This document shows positions 9,065-17,137 of a stretch of 64,000 nt of DNA, piece by piece; position 1 is the first letter of the stretch; each line of letters opens with the position of its first letter. Below the pieces are notes generated by a model. That model was not told where the DNA came from. It saw nothing but the letters and a program-made list of their open reading frames with translations, and made no database searches. Location: assembly GCA_013414765.1 (NCBI GenBank), contig CP058708.1, positions 4,818,748 to 4,882,747 on the forward strand, in the 5' to 3' direction. Source of the stretch: Candidatus Accumulibacter cognatus (lineage in GTDB: Bacteria > Pseudomonadota > Gammaproteobacteria > Burkholderiales > Rhodocyclaceae). Made by a program: the position numbers and the translations under genes.

Positions 9065-9117
9065 CGAGCTTATGCTTGGCTGAGGAATCTGTTTGATCTG
9101 ATTATCTGATTTCAGTA

Positions 9118-9351
9118 TCAGTGCACGACGATCGGCCGCGCCGCACCAGCGCAGTACTCGTCGAGCAGCGCGTCGATTGATTCTTCGTCACGCTCATTGT
9201 CGGGAATATCGTCTATGGCCTTGCGCAAATCCCGGGCCACCGAACCCTGAACGAAGAGGCTGCGACTGGCAGCCTTGTCCACCAGCTCGAAACCCTTCTG
9301 CACCGGGTAAGCAACGATCGCGTACTGCTGACTGTTATAGACAATGTTCAT
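9118..9351 (-). CDS. DUF3567 family small protein
   Basis: The 77-residue protein starts at ATG 9349-9351 with AAGGAGT 7 bases upstream. The opening MNIVYNSQQYAIVAYPVQKG, the FELVDK segment and the acidic C-terminal helix (DEESIDALLDEYC) match the betaproteobacterial DUF3567 family as I recall it. No function is known. It is a single gene between the rpsF and clpB transcription units, all on the minus strand. Confidence 0.75.
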   Translation of the reverse strand: MNIVYNSQQYAIVAYPVQKGFELVDKAASRSLFVQGSVARDLRKAIDDIPDNERDEESIDALLDEYCAGAARPIVVH

Positions 9352-9435
9352 GTGTACTCCTTTCCAGGTGGACTGAGCGATACGATGCCTTAATTGCCTG
9401 CACGGGCCTTGCAAGTTCTTTTCCAGAGACAGCCA

Positions 9436-12045
9436 TTAGCAAGCTTCGTGCCATGCAACATTTTTCTCTGCCGTACCAAAGCGCATGATGCCACTGTCGC
9501 AGGCGACACGAATCGTATCGCCGGCAACAAAACGCCCCTCGAGAATCGCTTTGGCCAGGGGATCCTCAAGCTGTGACTGGATCGCACGCTTCAACGGGCG
9601 GGCTCCATAGACCGCGTCGAAACCGGCTGTTGCGAGTTCTGACAGGGCGCTGTCGGCCACTTCCAGCTTCAGTTCGAGTTGCGCCAGACGCTGCTCGAGG
9701 TAAGCGAGCTGAATCCTGGCGATCGACTTGATGTGCTGCTCTTCAAGCGCATGAAAAACCACCACTTCATCGATGCGGTTGATGAACTCGGGCCGGAAAT
9801 AGCTCTTGACCTCACCCATCACCGCCAGTTTGATCAACTGGTAATCGTCACCTGCCATCTGTTGAATCATCTGGCTCCCGAGATTCGAGGTCATCACCAC
9901 CACGGTATTCTTGAAGTCGACGGTTCGACCGTGTCCGTCGGTCATGCGACCGTCGTCTAGGACCTGCAGCAGAACGTTGAAGACATCCTGGTGCGCCTTT
10001 TCGACCTCGTCGAGGAGAATCACCGAATAGGGTTTCCGTCGGACGGCTTCGGTCAGATAACCGCCCTCCTCATAGCCGACGTAACCCGGCGGCGCACCGA
10101 TCAACCGTGACACCGAGTGCTTCTCCATGAATTCGCTCATATCGACGCGAATCAGGTGCTCCTCGGAATCGAAGAGGAAGCCGGCCAATGCCTTGCACAG
10201 TTCAGTCTTGCCGACCCCGGTCGGGCCGAGAAAGAGGAACGAGCCGTACGGCCGATTGGGATCCGCCAGACCGGCACGCGAGCGGCGGATGGCATTGGCC
10301 ACCAGACGCACCGCCTCATCCTGACCGACGACGCGCTGGTGCAGGTGATCTTCCATTGTCAGGAGCTTCTCGCGTTCGCCCTGCATCATCTTCGAAACGG
10401 GAATTCCCGTCGCACGCGAGACCACCTCGGCGATTTCCTCGGTGCCGACTTCGGTACGCAACAGTTTGTTGTGCTGGCCACCCTCGCCCGATTTCTCGGC
10501 GACCGTCAGTTGCGCCTCGAGCTGCGGCAGCTTGCCGTACTGGATTTCGGCAACCTTGTCCCACTTGTTGTCGCGCTGTAGTTGCGCCAGTTCGAGCTTG
10601 AGCTTGTCGATCTCCTCCTTGATGTGCGCACTGCCCTGTACCTGGGCCTTTTCGGCTTTCCAGATTTCGTCGAGGTCGTTGTACTCGCGTTCGAGCTTGA
10701 GCAGTTCTTCCTCGATCAGGTGCATGCGCTTCTTCGACGCTTCATCGCGTTCCTTGCGCACCGCTTCGCGCTCGATCTTTAGCTGGATCATCCGCCGGTC
10801 GAGCTTGTCCATCACCTCCGGCTTGGAGTCGATTTCCATCTTGATCCGCGCCGCGGCTTCGTCGATCAGGTCGATCGCCTTGTCCGGCAGGAAACGGTCG
10901 GTAATGTAGCGGTGCGACAGTTCGGTGGCGGCGACGAGCGCGGGATCGGTGATGTCGACGCCATGGTGCAGCTCGTATTTTTCGCGCAAGCCGCGCAGGA
11001 TGGCGATCGTCGACTCGACCGTCGGCTCGTCGATCAGCACCTTCTGGAAGCGGCGTTCAAGCGCAGCATCCTTTTCGATGTATTTGCGGTACTCGTCGAG
11101 CGTCGTTGCGCCAACGCAGTGCAATTCGCCACGTGCCAGAGCCGGCTTGAGCATGTTGCCGGCGTCGATCGCGCCTTCCGCCTTGCCGGCGCCGACCATG
11201 GTATGCAGCTCATCGATGAAAACGATGATGCGCCCTTCTTCCTGGGCAATTTCCTTGAGCACCGCTTTCAGTCTCTCCTCGAATTCGCCGCGATACTTGG
11301 CACCGGCCAGCAGCGCCGCCATGTCAAGACTGAGCACCTTTTTGTTCTTGAGCGTTTCCGGGACCTCACCATTGACGATACGCTGCGCAAGCCCTTCGAC
11401 GATTGCGGTCTTGCCGACACCCGGCTCGCCGATCAACACCGGATTGTTCTTGGTGCGCCGTTGCAAAATCTGGATGGCCCGGCGGATCTCGTCATCGCGA
11501 CCGATCACCGGGTCGAGCTTCCCTTGGCGGGCGCGATCGGTCAGGTCGATACAGTACTTGCTCAGTGACTGGCGTTGCCCTTCGGCTTCCTGGGAATCCA
11601 CTCCCTGCCCACCACGTACCGAAGCCACCGCCTGTTCCAGCGACTGCTTGACCAGTCCGTGCTGTTTTGCCAGGCGACCGCACTCGCCCTTGTCGTCACA
11701 GAGGGCAAGCAGGAACATCTCCGAAGCGATGAACTGGTCACCGCGTTTCTGGGCTTCCTTGTCGGTAAGGTTCAGCAGATTAGTCAGGTCACGACCGACC
11801 TGCACCTCACCGCCATGCCCTTGCACCTTCGGTAAACGGTTGATCGTCTGCGCCAGTGCCGTCTTGAGCGCCTGCACATTGACCCCGGCGCGGGCCAGCA
11901 GGGACGAACTCGAACCGTCTTCCTGCTGCAACAGCGCCAACAAAAGATGCTGCGGCTCGATGATCTGATTATCGTGTCCGACCGCAAGGCTTTGCGCATC
12001 GGCCAGCGCCTGCTGGAACTTGGTGGTCAGTTTATCCAAACGCAT
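9436..12045 (-). CDS. clpB: ClpB disaggregase (Hsp100)
   Basis: The 869-residue AAA+ chaperone solubilises aggregated proteins together with DnaK. Start ATG 12043-12045 ([20 protein letters not shown]) is chosen because the Clp-N repeat domain begins there and GAGG lies upstream; an in-frame ATG 21 codons earlier would lie within the promoter. Domains: Clp-N (1-145), NBD1 with Walker A GEPGVGKT and Walker B VFIDELHT, the long ClpB-specific coiled coil (about 410-530), NBD2 with GPTGVGKT and [10 protein letters not shown], and the small C-terminal domain. No IGF/L ClpP-docking loop is seen, as expected for ClpB. A sigma-32 promoter lies just upstream. Confidence 0.97.
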   Translation of the reverse strand: MRLDKLTTKFQQALADAQSLAVGHDNQIIEPQHLLLALLQQEDGSSSSLLARAGVNVQALKTALAQTINRLPKVQGHGGEVQVGRDLTNLLNLTDKEAQKRGDQFIASEMFLLALCDDKGECGRLAKQHGLVKQSLEQAVASVRGGQGVDSQEAEGQRQSLSKYCIDLTDRARQGKLDPVIGRDDEIRRAIQILQRRTKNNPVLIGEPGVGKTAIVEGLAQRIVNGEVPETLKNKKVLSLDMAALLAGAKYRGEFEERLKAVLKEIAQEEGRIIVFIDELHTMVGAGKAEGAIDAGNMLKPALARGELHCVGATTLDEYRKYIEKDAALERRFQKVLIDEPTVESTIAILRGLREKYELHHGVDITDPALVAATELSHRYITDRFLPDKAIDLIDEAAARIKMEIDSKPEVMDKLDRRMIQLKIEREAVRKERDEASKKRMHLIEEELLKLEREYNDLDEIWKAEKAQVQGSAHIKEEIDKLKLELAQLQRDNKWDKVAEIQYGKLPQLEAQLTVAEKSGEGGQHNKLLRTEVGTEEIAEVVSRATGIPVSKMMQGEREKLLTMEDHLHQRVVGQDEAVRLVANAIRRSRAGLADPNRPYGSFLFLGPTGVGKTELCKALAGFLFDSEEHLIRVDMSEFMEKHSVSRLIGAPPGYVGYEEGGYLTEAVRRKPYSVILLDEVEKAHQDVFNVLLQVLDDGRMTDGHGRTVDFKNTVVVMTSNLGSQMIQQMAGDDYQLIKLAVMGEVKSYFRPEFINRIDEVVVFHALEEQHIKSIARIQLAYLEQRLAQLELKLEVADSALSELATAGFDAVYGARPLKRAIQSQLEDPLAKAILEGRFVAGDTIRVACDSGIMRFGTAEKNVAWHEAC

Positions 12046-12081
12046 GCTGAAATCCTCGGCAGAAGTATGTTCATGCCGAAC

Positions 12082-12109
12082 ATGTGGGGACAGACCGTGT
12101 GAATTCAAG
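12082..12109 (-). promoter_or_regulatory. Sigma-32 heat-shock promoter of clpB
   Basis: On the minus strand the sequence reads CTTGAA (12104-12109), 14 bases, then CCCCACAT (12082-12089). This matches the sigma-32 consensus (CTTGAA, 13-14 bases, CCCCATNT) with a single mismatch. It lies 37 bases before the clpB start codon, leaving a short leader. Confidence 0.88.
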
Positions 12110-12159
12110 GAGCCGCAGGTTTTTCGGCACGCGCCTGCCAGAAGGTTCAGCAGGGCGGA

Positions 12160-12828
12160 TCAACCGATCTTGTCGGCAGGAATGGCAAAGTCATGCAGTT
12201 CCCGATGCAAGAGGACTGCCGGAGCGTTGACGCGCGGGCACTGGCGGCGACTGCCGAACGGTCTGAAGCCCAGCAGACGCTGATAGTAGCGGGCGTGGCG
12301 CGGATTGACTTCGATCACGACGTCACTGGCAGCAAAAAACTTCTTTCCGTAGCAATGGGCCGACTGAAGTAAAGAAAACAGCAAATCCGACGACCGGAAT
12401 TCCGGGTCTATCGCCAACCTCGTCACTTCACAGACAACCCGGCCGGGGCAGCGCAGGAGGGCCAGCTCCGAAGCGTAAAGACCGTCCGCCAACAGGCCGG
12501 CAGGAGAATCGCGACCCAAAGTCAGTGTCGCCACTACCTCCCCGTGATGCCAGGCCACAAGCGTCAGCCGATTCGGATCGTCCGCTTGCCACCCGAGCGA
12601 TGCTGTGTCGTAACCGCGCCAGGCATACATCCGGCGCACCAGCATGCCTGCCATGCCGTGCTCATTCGGCGTTCGCGCCAAGCGAGTGTCGTAGCCACCA
12701 CGGCCCGGCACGAGAGCCCCCGAGAGCCGATCAGGCTTCACTCGCCAGCACGCAGCACCGACCAAACACCGGTTCGTTCCGTCCGGTGCAAGAAGCGTTT
12801 CGTGAAAACCCATGGTGCCGATGGTCAT
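12160..12828 (-). CDS. FeeM-like N-acyl amino acid synthase / GNAT acyltransferase
   Basis: The 222-residue protein has a central GNAT-like core: VATLTLGRDSPAGLLADGLY, then VCEVTRLAIDPEFRSSDLLFSLL and VVIEVNPRHARYYQRLLGFRPFG. The EVTRLA and EVNPRHxxYYxRLLGF blocks and the CPRVNAPAVLLHRE ending are characteristic of the FeeM/N-acyl amino acid synthase family, which transfers a fatty acyl chain from ACP to an amino acid. No acyl carrier or partner enzyme is adjacent. The start (12828) has only a weak AGG upstream; MGFHE five codons later is an alternative. It lies directly downstream of a short uncharacterised open frame on the same strand. Confidence 0.7.
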   Translation of the reverse strand: MTIGTMGFHETLLAPDGTNRCLVGAACWRVKPDRLSGALVPGRGGYDTRLARTPNEHGMAGMLVRRMYAWRGYDTASLGWQADDPNRLTLVAWHHGEVVATLTLGRDSPAGLLADGLYASELALLRCPGRVVCEVTRLAIDPEFRSSDLLFSLLQSAHCYGKKFFAASDVVIEVNPRHARYYQRLLGFRPFGSRRQCPRVNAPAVLLHRELHDFAIPADKIG

Positions 12829-12854
12829 TGGCCTAAGATACTTCCATCCGACTA

Positions 12855-13216
12855 GGCTAATTCTGGGAAAACAAGAACGATATGCGTGCCAGGATGGATT
12901 TCGTAGACGGGGCCTTCACGGTTCTTGCCGGTTGAGCAGCTGGCGACGTCTGGACGGCCGCTCTTGCGGCGGGAGAGAGTGGAGCGGCAGATGGATTCTG
13001 GGCAAGCTCTCTGGCGGAAGAGGCGATGCTGTCTGGTGTTGGCGCAGCGGGCCGGGAGGTGGAGCCGAGGATGGGAGGTGCCTTGTGGTGGGTGATCGGC
13101 TCGCTCCGGCTGCAGACCTTGAGTTTCTTGAACACGGCTTTTCCTTTTGGGCAGAGTGACGGGATTAACCTCCGGAGAACAAAAGCGATATTCGTGCCAT
13201 GACAAGTTTCATAAAC
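12855..13216 (-). repeat. Pair of 54-bp imperfect direct repeats
   Basis: Segments 12855-12908 and 13163-13216 align without gaps at roughly 70 percent identity. Both can be translated to a VYE...GT-I-x-x-V peptide, but in frames that differ relative to the intervening sequence. This suggests a duplicated protein motif, with a frame change between copies. Confidence 0.5.
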
Positions 13217-13249
13217 AAAACAGTTATCTACGTCGAAACCCTGAATCAT
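12857..13249 (-). CDS. Uncertain small gene, possibly frameshifted
   Basis: The open frame has 130 codons from ATG 13247-13249 (weak GAGG upstream), ending 28 bases before the FeeM-like gene. The N-terminal part (DVDNCFVYETCHGTNIAFVL) and a lysine-rich patch are followed by a Pro/Ala/Ser-rich low-complexity stretch. A second copy of the VYE-x-x-x-GT-x-I motif is encoded at 12855-12908, but in a different frame (PVYEIHPGTHIVLVFPELA then stop), suggesting the real protein may be interrupted by a frameshift in the low-complexity region. I do not recognise the family; coding status is unproven. Confidence 0.3.
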   Translation of the reverse strand: MIQGFDVDNCFVYETCHGTNIAFVLRRLIPSLCPKGKAVFKKLKVCSRSEPITHHKAPPILGSTSRPAAPTPDSIASSARELAQNPSAAPLSPAARAAVQTSPAAQPARTVKAPSTKSILARISFLFSQN

Positions 13250-13286
13250 CGGCCTCACTTTCACCCGGAACATGTCGTGAAAAAGA

Positions 13287-13342
13287 GACAAACTTGTCGA
13301 ACTCTATCGAAAAGGGCTGCACGGACAAGAAGTTATCTTGTC
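13287..13342. promoter_or_regulatory. Two GACAA/TTGTC palindromes upstream of glrK
   Basis: The 438-base gap before glrK holds GACAAACTTGTC at 13287-13298 and a 7-bp inverted repeat at 13324-13342 (GACAAGA, 5-base loop, TCTTGTC). The shared half-site suggests a protein-binding operator rather than a terminator, since no T run follows. No recognisable promoter pair was found in the remainder of the gap. The regulator is unknown. Confidence 0.3.
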
Positions 13343-13654
13343 GTCAGCCAGCGACATGCTTTGCAAAACATTGATTCATTGGAAATGACGGTTTCCAGTT
13401 GCCGCTTCCGCCGGCCTGCTCGATGGCAATTTGTTGCGCAAGCGCTCCTGCCAGCGGTGTAAACTGGCCACCTGCTTTGCATTCGAGAAGCCCGGCAGGC
13501 CACCCTGGCCCCGGGCGGTTCATCCTGGCGGTGGCCTTTACTCTCGTCGCGCCATGTGCCGGACACTGATCGGCGCTTGCGGCATTTTTGTCCTGTCCTG
13601 CACGAAGCAGACCCATCGCCGTTGCGCCACCATTGCCCGGAGAAGGCATTTGCC

Positions 13655-15073
13655 GTGATTCGCATCTCGTTCCGCCAGAGCATGCTGGCTGGATTCCTGT
13701 TGATTGCCCTGCTCCTGAGCTGGGCAGCCGTGAGCAGCTGGTTACTGCTAGAACAGTTTGTTCAGCAAAGCCGGCAGCACGGCGAATACGCTTTGCAACT
13801 CAGTGCCTCGCTCCAGGAACTCGCTGACCGGACGGTCGGGCTCGAACGTAGCGCGCGGCAGTTCACGGTCCTCAATGAACCCGTCTTGCTCGAACGCTTC
13901 GACGAGAATGTTGCCCATGCCCTGGCCGCAATCAAACGTCTCGAGTCGATTCCCGCAGGGAATTGGGGTGCCCTCCCCGGTGACTGGCACCAGGCCGTCG
14001 ACCGGCTCAGCCATGAACTTCACCAATCCGTACCACGAACCGAGCTGCTCCCTTTGCTGAATCGCCTTGCTGAACTCAACAGAGCGCTCGAGCATGCGGG
14101 CCAACACTGGATGGACCAGCAAAATGCCGCACTGCTGTCGGAACTGGAACAGGGCCGCCGGAAGCTCACCAGCCTGGTGGCCGCTGCGGTCGTCGGAGCG
14201 TTTCTGGTCGCCCTGGCGATGAACTGGTGGCTGTCCCGACCGCTCGGCAGTATCGAGCAAGCGATCGAACGTCTTGGGGAGAGCCGCTTCGACGAACCGG
14301 TGACGGTTCCCGGGCCTGCCGATCTCAGAAGGGTGGGGCGTCGCCTCGACTGGCTGAGACAGCGCCTGGACAAACTGGAATCCGAGCGCGAGCGGACCTT
14401 GCGACATGTCTCGCATGAACTGAAAACGCCATTGACGGCCCTGAGGGAAGGCATCGCCCTGCTGCAGGAACAGGTGCTGGGGCCTCTGGACGGGTCGCAA
14501 CAGGAAGTGGTCGATATCCTGCAGCACAATGTGATGGGTCTCCAGGGGCATATCGAAAGCCTGCTGCGGCTCAATGCTGCCTCCTTCGAAGCCCGCCGCT
14601 CAGGCTCTCGGCCGTTGCTGCTGCAACAGTTGCTGGCCGATGTCGTACAGGGACGGGACCTGCAGATTCAGGCGCGGCAACTGACGGTACTCTGCAATGC
14701 ACCAGCAGTCACAAGGGAACTCGACGCCGAGAAGTTATTGGTCGTTCTCGATAACCTGCTCTCGAACGCCATCGATTTCAGCCCTCAAGCCGGCGTCATC
14801 CACCTGGAAGCGGTGGTCCTCGGCAAGATCGTCCGTATCGCCTGTATCGACCAGGGACCAGGGGTAGCCAACGACGATGCTGAAAGGATATTCGAACCCT
14901 TCGTCCAGGGTTCCCGAACCTCGCCGACTCCACGCCAGGGCAGCGGCGTCGGCTTATCGATCGTTCGCGAACTGATGACGGCGATGGGCGGGCGGGTGAT
15001 GCTGCTGTCCGATGACGGGAAAGCGCCCGGGGCGCATTTCTGGATCGAGGTGCCGTGTGAATCGTCAGGTTGA
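13655..15073 (+). CDS. glrK: GlrK/QseE-type sensor histidine kinase
   Basis: The 472-residue kinase starts at GTG 13655-13657 with GGAGAAGG about 8 bases upstream; the longer open frame upstream has no similarity. Membrane segments lie at about 8-32 and 172-193, with a helical periplasmic domain between and HAMP after. The H-box is RHVSHELKTPL (phosphoacceptor H254), followed by DNLLSNAIDFSP, DQGPGV and GSGVGLSIV ATPase boxes. Order kinase, lipoprotein, sigma-54 activator reproduces the enterobacterial glrK-qseG-glrR cluster, linked there to envelope stress and small-RNA control. Named by architecture and neighbours. Confidence 0.85.
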   Translation: MIRISFRQSMLAGFLLIALLLSWAAVSSWLLLEQFVQQSRQHGEYALQLSASLQELADRTVGLERSARQFTVLNEPVLLERFDENVAHALAAIKRLESIPAGNWGALPGDWHQAVDRLSHELHQSVPRTELLPLLNRLAELNRALEHAGQHWMDQQNAALLSELEQGRRKLTSLVAAAVVGAFLVALAMNWWLSRPLGSIEQAIERLGESRFDEPVTVPGPADLRRVGRRLDWLRQRLDKLESERERTLRHVSHELKTPLTALREGIALLQEQVLGPLDGSQQEVVDILQHNVMGLQGHIESLLRLNAASFEARRSGSRPLLLQQLLADVVQGRDLQIQARQLTVLCNAPAVTRELDAEKLLVVLDNLLSNAIDFSPQAGVIHLEAVVLGKIVRIACIDQGPGVANDDAERIFEPFVQGSRTSPTPRQGSGVGLSIVRELMTAMGGRVMLLSDDGKAPGAHFWIEVPCESSG

Positions 15074-15085
15074 GGAGACAACCTC

Positions 15086-15649
15086 ATGAAGACCTACGAC
15101 ATGCACAGCGGCTGGCCAAGGCTGCTCGCCGTCATACTGCTCAGTGGCTGTGCCACCTCACCGGAGCCGCCGCAGGAGGCGCTGCCGACAGCTGCTGTGG
15201 CCCAGATCGATGAAGCGGCAGCGGCAATCCTGCCGCTACTGAGCTATCTCCAATTTCTACAGCGCATCTCGCCACAGCAACTGCTGAGGGAACGTGCCAT
15301 ACTGACGGTGGCCCCCCCTACCCCTGTCACCCAGCTCCGCCTTGCCTTGCTCCTGGGACAGCCGCGTGCTCCGCAGGATCTCGTTCGGGCACTGGGCTTG
15401 CTGGAAGGCATGCTGAAAAGCAACGACCCGGCAGTGGCCAGCCTGCACCCACTGGCCCGGCTGCTGGCCAGTCAATACCAGGAACGGCTGAAACTGGCAA
15501 CACAGAACGAGAAAATCCTTCAGCAGTTGAAGGAAAGCCAGCACCGCAACGGCGAACTCCAGGAGAAACTCGATGCCCTGAGCGATATCGAACGCTCGCT
15601 GACCGTCCGTCCAAGCAGTGGCAAAAAACCGCCCGGAGCCCCGCGATGA
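15086..15649 (+). CDS. qseG: QseG-like outer-membrane lipoprotein
   Basis: The 187-residue protein starts 12 bases after glrK, with GAGGAG upstream. It has a signal peptide with lipobox LLSGC (Cys22), a helical body with QLRLALLLGQP and LARLLASQYQERLKLATQNEKILQQL coiled-coil character, and a basic tail. QseG (YfhG) is the lipoprotein that interacts with the QseE/GlrK kinase across the periplasm in enterobacteria. Similar helical composition and the position between kinase and regulator support the call; direct sequence identity is probably low. The stop overlaps the glrR start (ATGA). Confidence 0.7.
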   Translation: MKTYDMHSGWPRLLAVILLSGCATSPEPPQEALPTAAVAQIDEAAAAILPLLSYLQFLQRISPQQLLRERAILTVAPPTPVTQLRLALLLGQPRAPQDLVRALGLLEGMLKSNDPAVASLHPLARLLASQYQERLKLATQNEKILQQLKESQHRNGELQEKLDALSDIERSLTVRPSSGKKPPGAPR

Positions 15650-17040
15650 ACCCCGTTCCCAAACCCCATGCCGCCCATGTTCTGCTCATCGACGATGACG
15701 CAGACCTGTTGCGACTGCTCTCGATGCGTCTGCATGTCCAAGGCCTGCGGGTATCGACCGCTGCCTCTGCCGAGGAGGGTCTGGCACGCATTGCCGTCGA
15801 ACCCCCGCAATTGGTGATCAGCGATATCCGTCTGCCAGGCAAAAATGGGCTGGCCCTGTTCGATGAGATCCGCTCCACCCGACCGACCCTGCCAGTAATC
15901 CTGCTGACCGCCCACGGAACGATTCCCGACGCGGTGCAAGCGATGTCACGGGGAGTCTTCGGCTATCTGACCAAGCCTTTCGACAGCAAGCACCTGCTTG
16001 AAAAGATTGCGCAAGCACTGCAACTCTCAGCAGCCGGTGCGGAGCACGAAACCGGCAAGGACGAAGCCTGGCGCGAGGGCATTGTTTTTCGCAGCAGCCG
16101 CATGGGCGAGTTGATCGAGGAAGCCCGGGTGGTGGCCGCCTCGGACGCCAGCGTCCTGATCCGGGGAGAAAGCGGTACCGGCAAGGAAATTCTGGCCCGC
16201 GCGATCCACCGCGCCAGCGCACGTGCCAAAGCTCCTTTCGTGGCCATCAACTGTGGCGCGATCCCAGAGCAACTGCTCGAATCGGAGCTGTTCGGCCATG
16301 TGCGCGGGGCGTTCACTGGAGCCTCCGCCACGCACCTCGGCCTTTTTCAGTCCGCCGACGGTGGGACACTGTTCCTCGACGAGATCGGCGACATGCCACT
16401 GGCACTGCAGGTCAAGCTCCTGCGGGTGTTGCAGGAGCGAGCAGTGCGGCCGGTGGGCGCAACACGTGCCGAGCCTGTCGACGTGCGGGTACTTTCCGCC
16501 ACCCATCGCAATCTTGAAGTCGCCATGGCCGAAGGCCAGTTTCGCGAGGATCTGTACTACCGCCTCGACGTTGTCACCATGACGCTGCCGCGCCTCGACG
16601 AGCGGCGCGAGGACATCCCGCTCCTGGCAACCTGTTTCGTGCAGCAACTGGCCAGAAAATACGACAAGCCCATCGCCGGCATCGCCCCGGAGGCACTCGA
16701 GGCGTTGGCCAGTGCGGCTTGGCCAGGCAATGTCCGCCAGCTTTACAACGTGGTCGAACAATCTTGCGCTCTGGCCACCACGCCACTGATTTCATTGGCT
16801 CTGATCCAGCGCGCCCTGCGCGTCCCGGCCATGGAGGCCTTATCCTACGCCGAGGCGAAGCAGCGCTTCGAACGGAACTATCTGGTGCAACTCCTGAAAC
16901 TGACCGACGGCAATGTCGCCGACGCGGCCCGCATCGCCGACCGCAACCGTACAGAGTTCTACCGCCTGCTGCAGAAGCACGAGCTGACGCCGGCGATGTT
17001 CCGCGGCCTGCCCGGCAACAGCGCCGCATCCGAGCGCTAA
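15646..17040 (+). CDS. glrR: GlrR/QseF-type sigma-54 response regulator
   Basis: The 464-residue NtrC-class activator has a receiver domain with phosphoacceptor D60 and K110, then an AAA+ domain with Walker A GESGTGK (174-180), the sigma-54-contacting loop GAFTGA (221-226), Walker [10 protein letters not shown], an arginine-finger region, and a C-terminal Fis-like helix-turn-helix ([20 protein letters not shown]). It should activate sigma-54 promoters after phosphorylation by GlrK. The ATG overlaps the lipoprotein stop by 4 bases, so the three genes form one operon. Its targets are not evident in this window. Confidence 0.9.
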   Translation: MNPVPKPHAAHVLLIDDDADLLRLLSMRLHVQGLRVSTAASAEEGLARIAVEPPQLVISDIRLPGKNGLALFDEIRSTRPTLPVILLTAHGTIPDAVQAMSRGVFGYLTKPFDSKHLLEKIAQALQLSAAGAEHETGKDEAWREGIVFRSSRMGELIEEARVVAASDASVLIRGESGTGKEILARAIHRASARAKAPFVAINCGAIPEQLLESELFGHVRGAFTGASATHLGLFQSADGGTLFLDEIGDMPLALQVKLLRVLQERAVRPVGATRAEPVDVRVLSATHRNLEVAMAEGQFREDLYYRLDVVTMTLPRLDERREDIPLLATCFVQQLARKYDKPIAGIAPEALEALASAAWPGNVRQLYNVVEQSCALATTPLISLALIQRALRVPAMEALSYAEAKQRFERNYLVQLLKLTDGNVADAARIADRNRTEFYRLLQKHELTPAMFRGLPGNSAASER

Positions 17041-17137
17041 AGTCGCTGCCGGACGGCCATCCTGTCGACCAGCAATCTGGACTTCGATTGCTGATTGGCA
17101 GCTCTAAGAGCAGGCCCCTTGCTCCTTCAGGTGAAAC

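Noticed and set aside
17041-17137. Terminator between glrR and acnB
   Set aside because: Only a 5-bp GAGCA/TGCTC hairpin without a T run is present; too weak to call.
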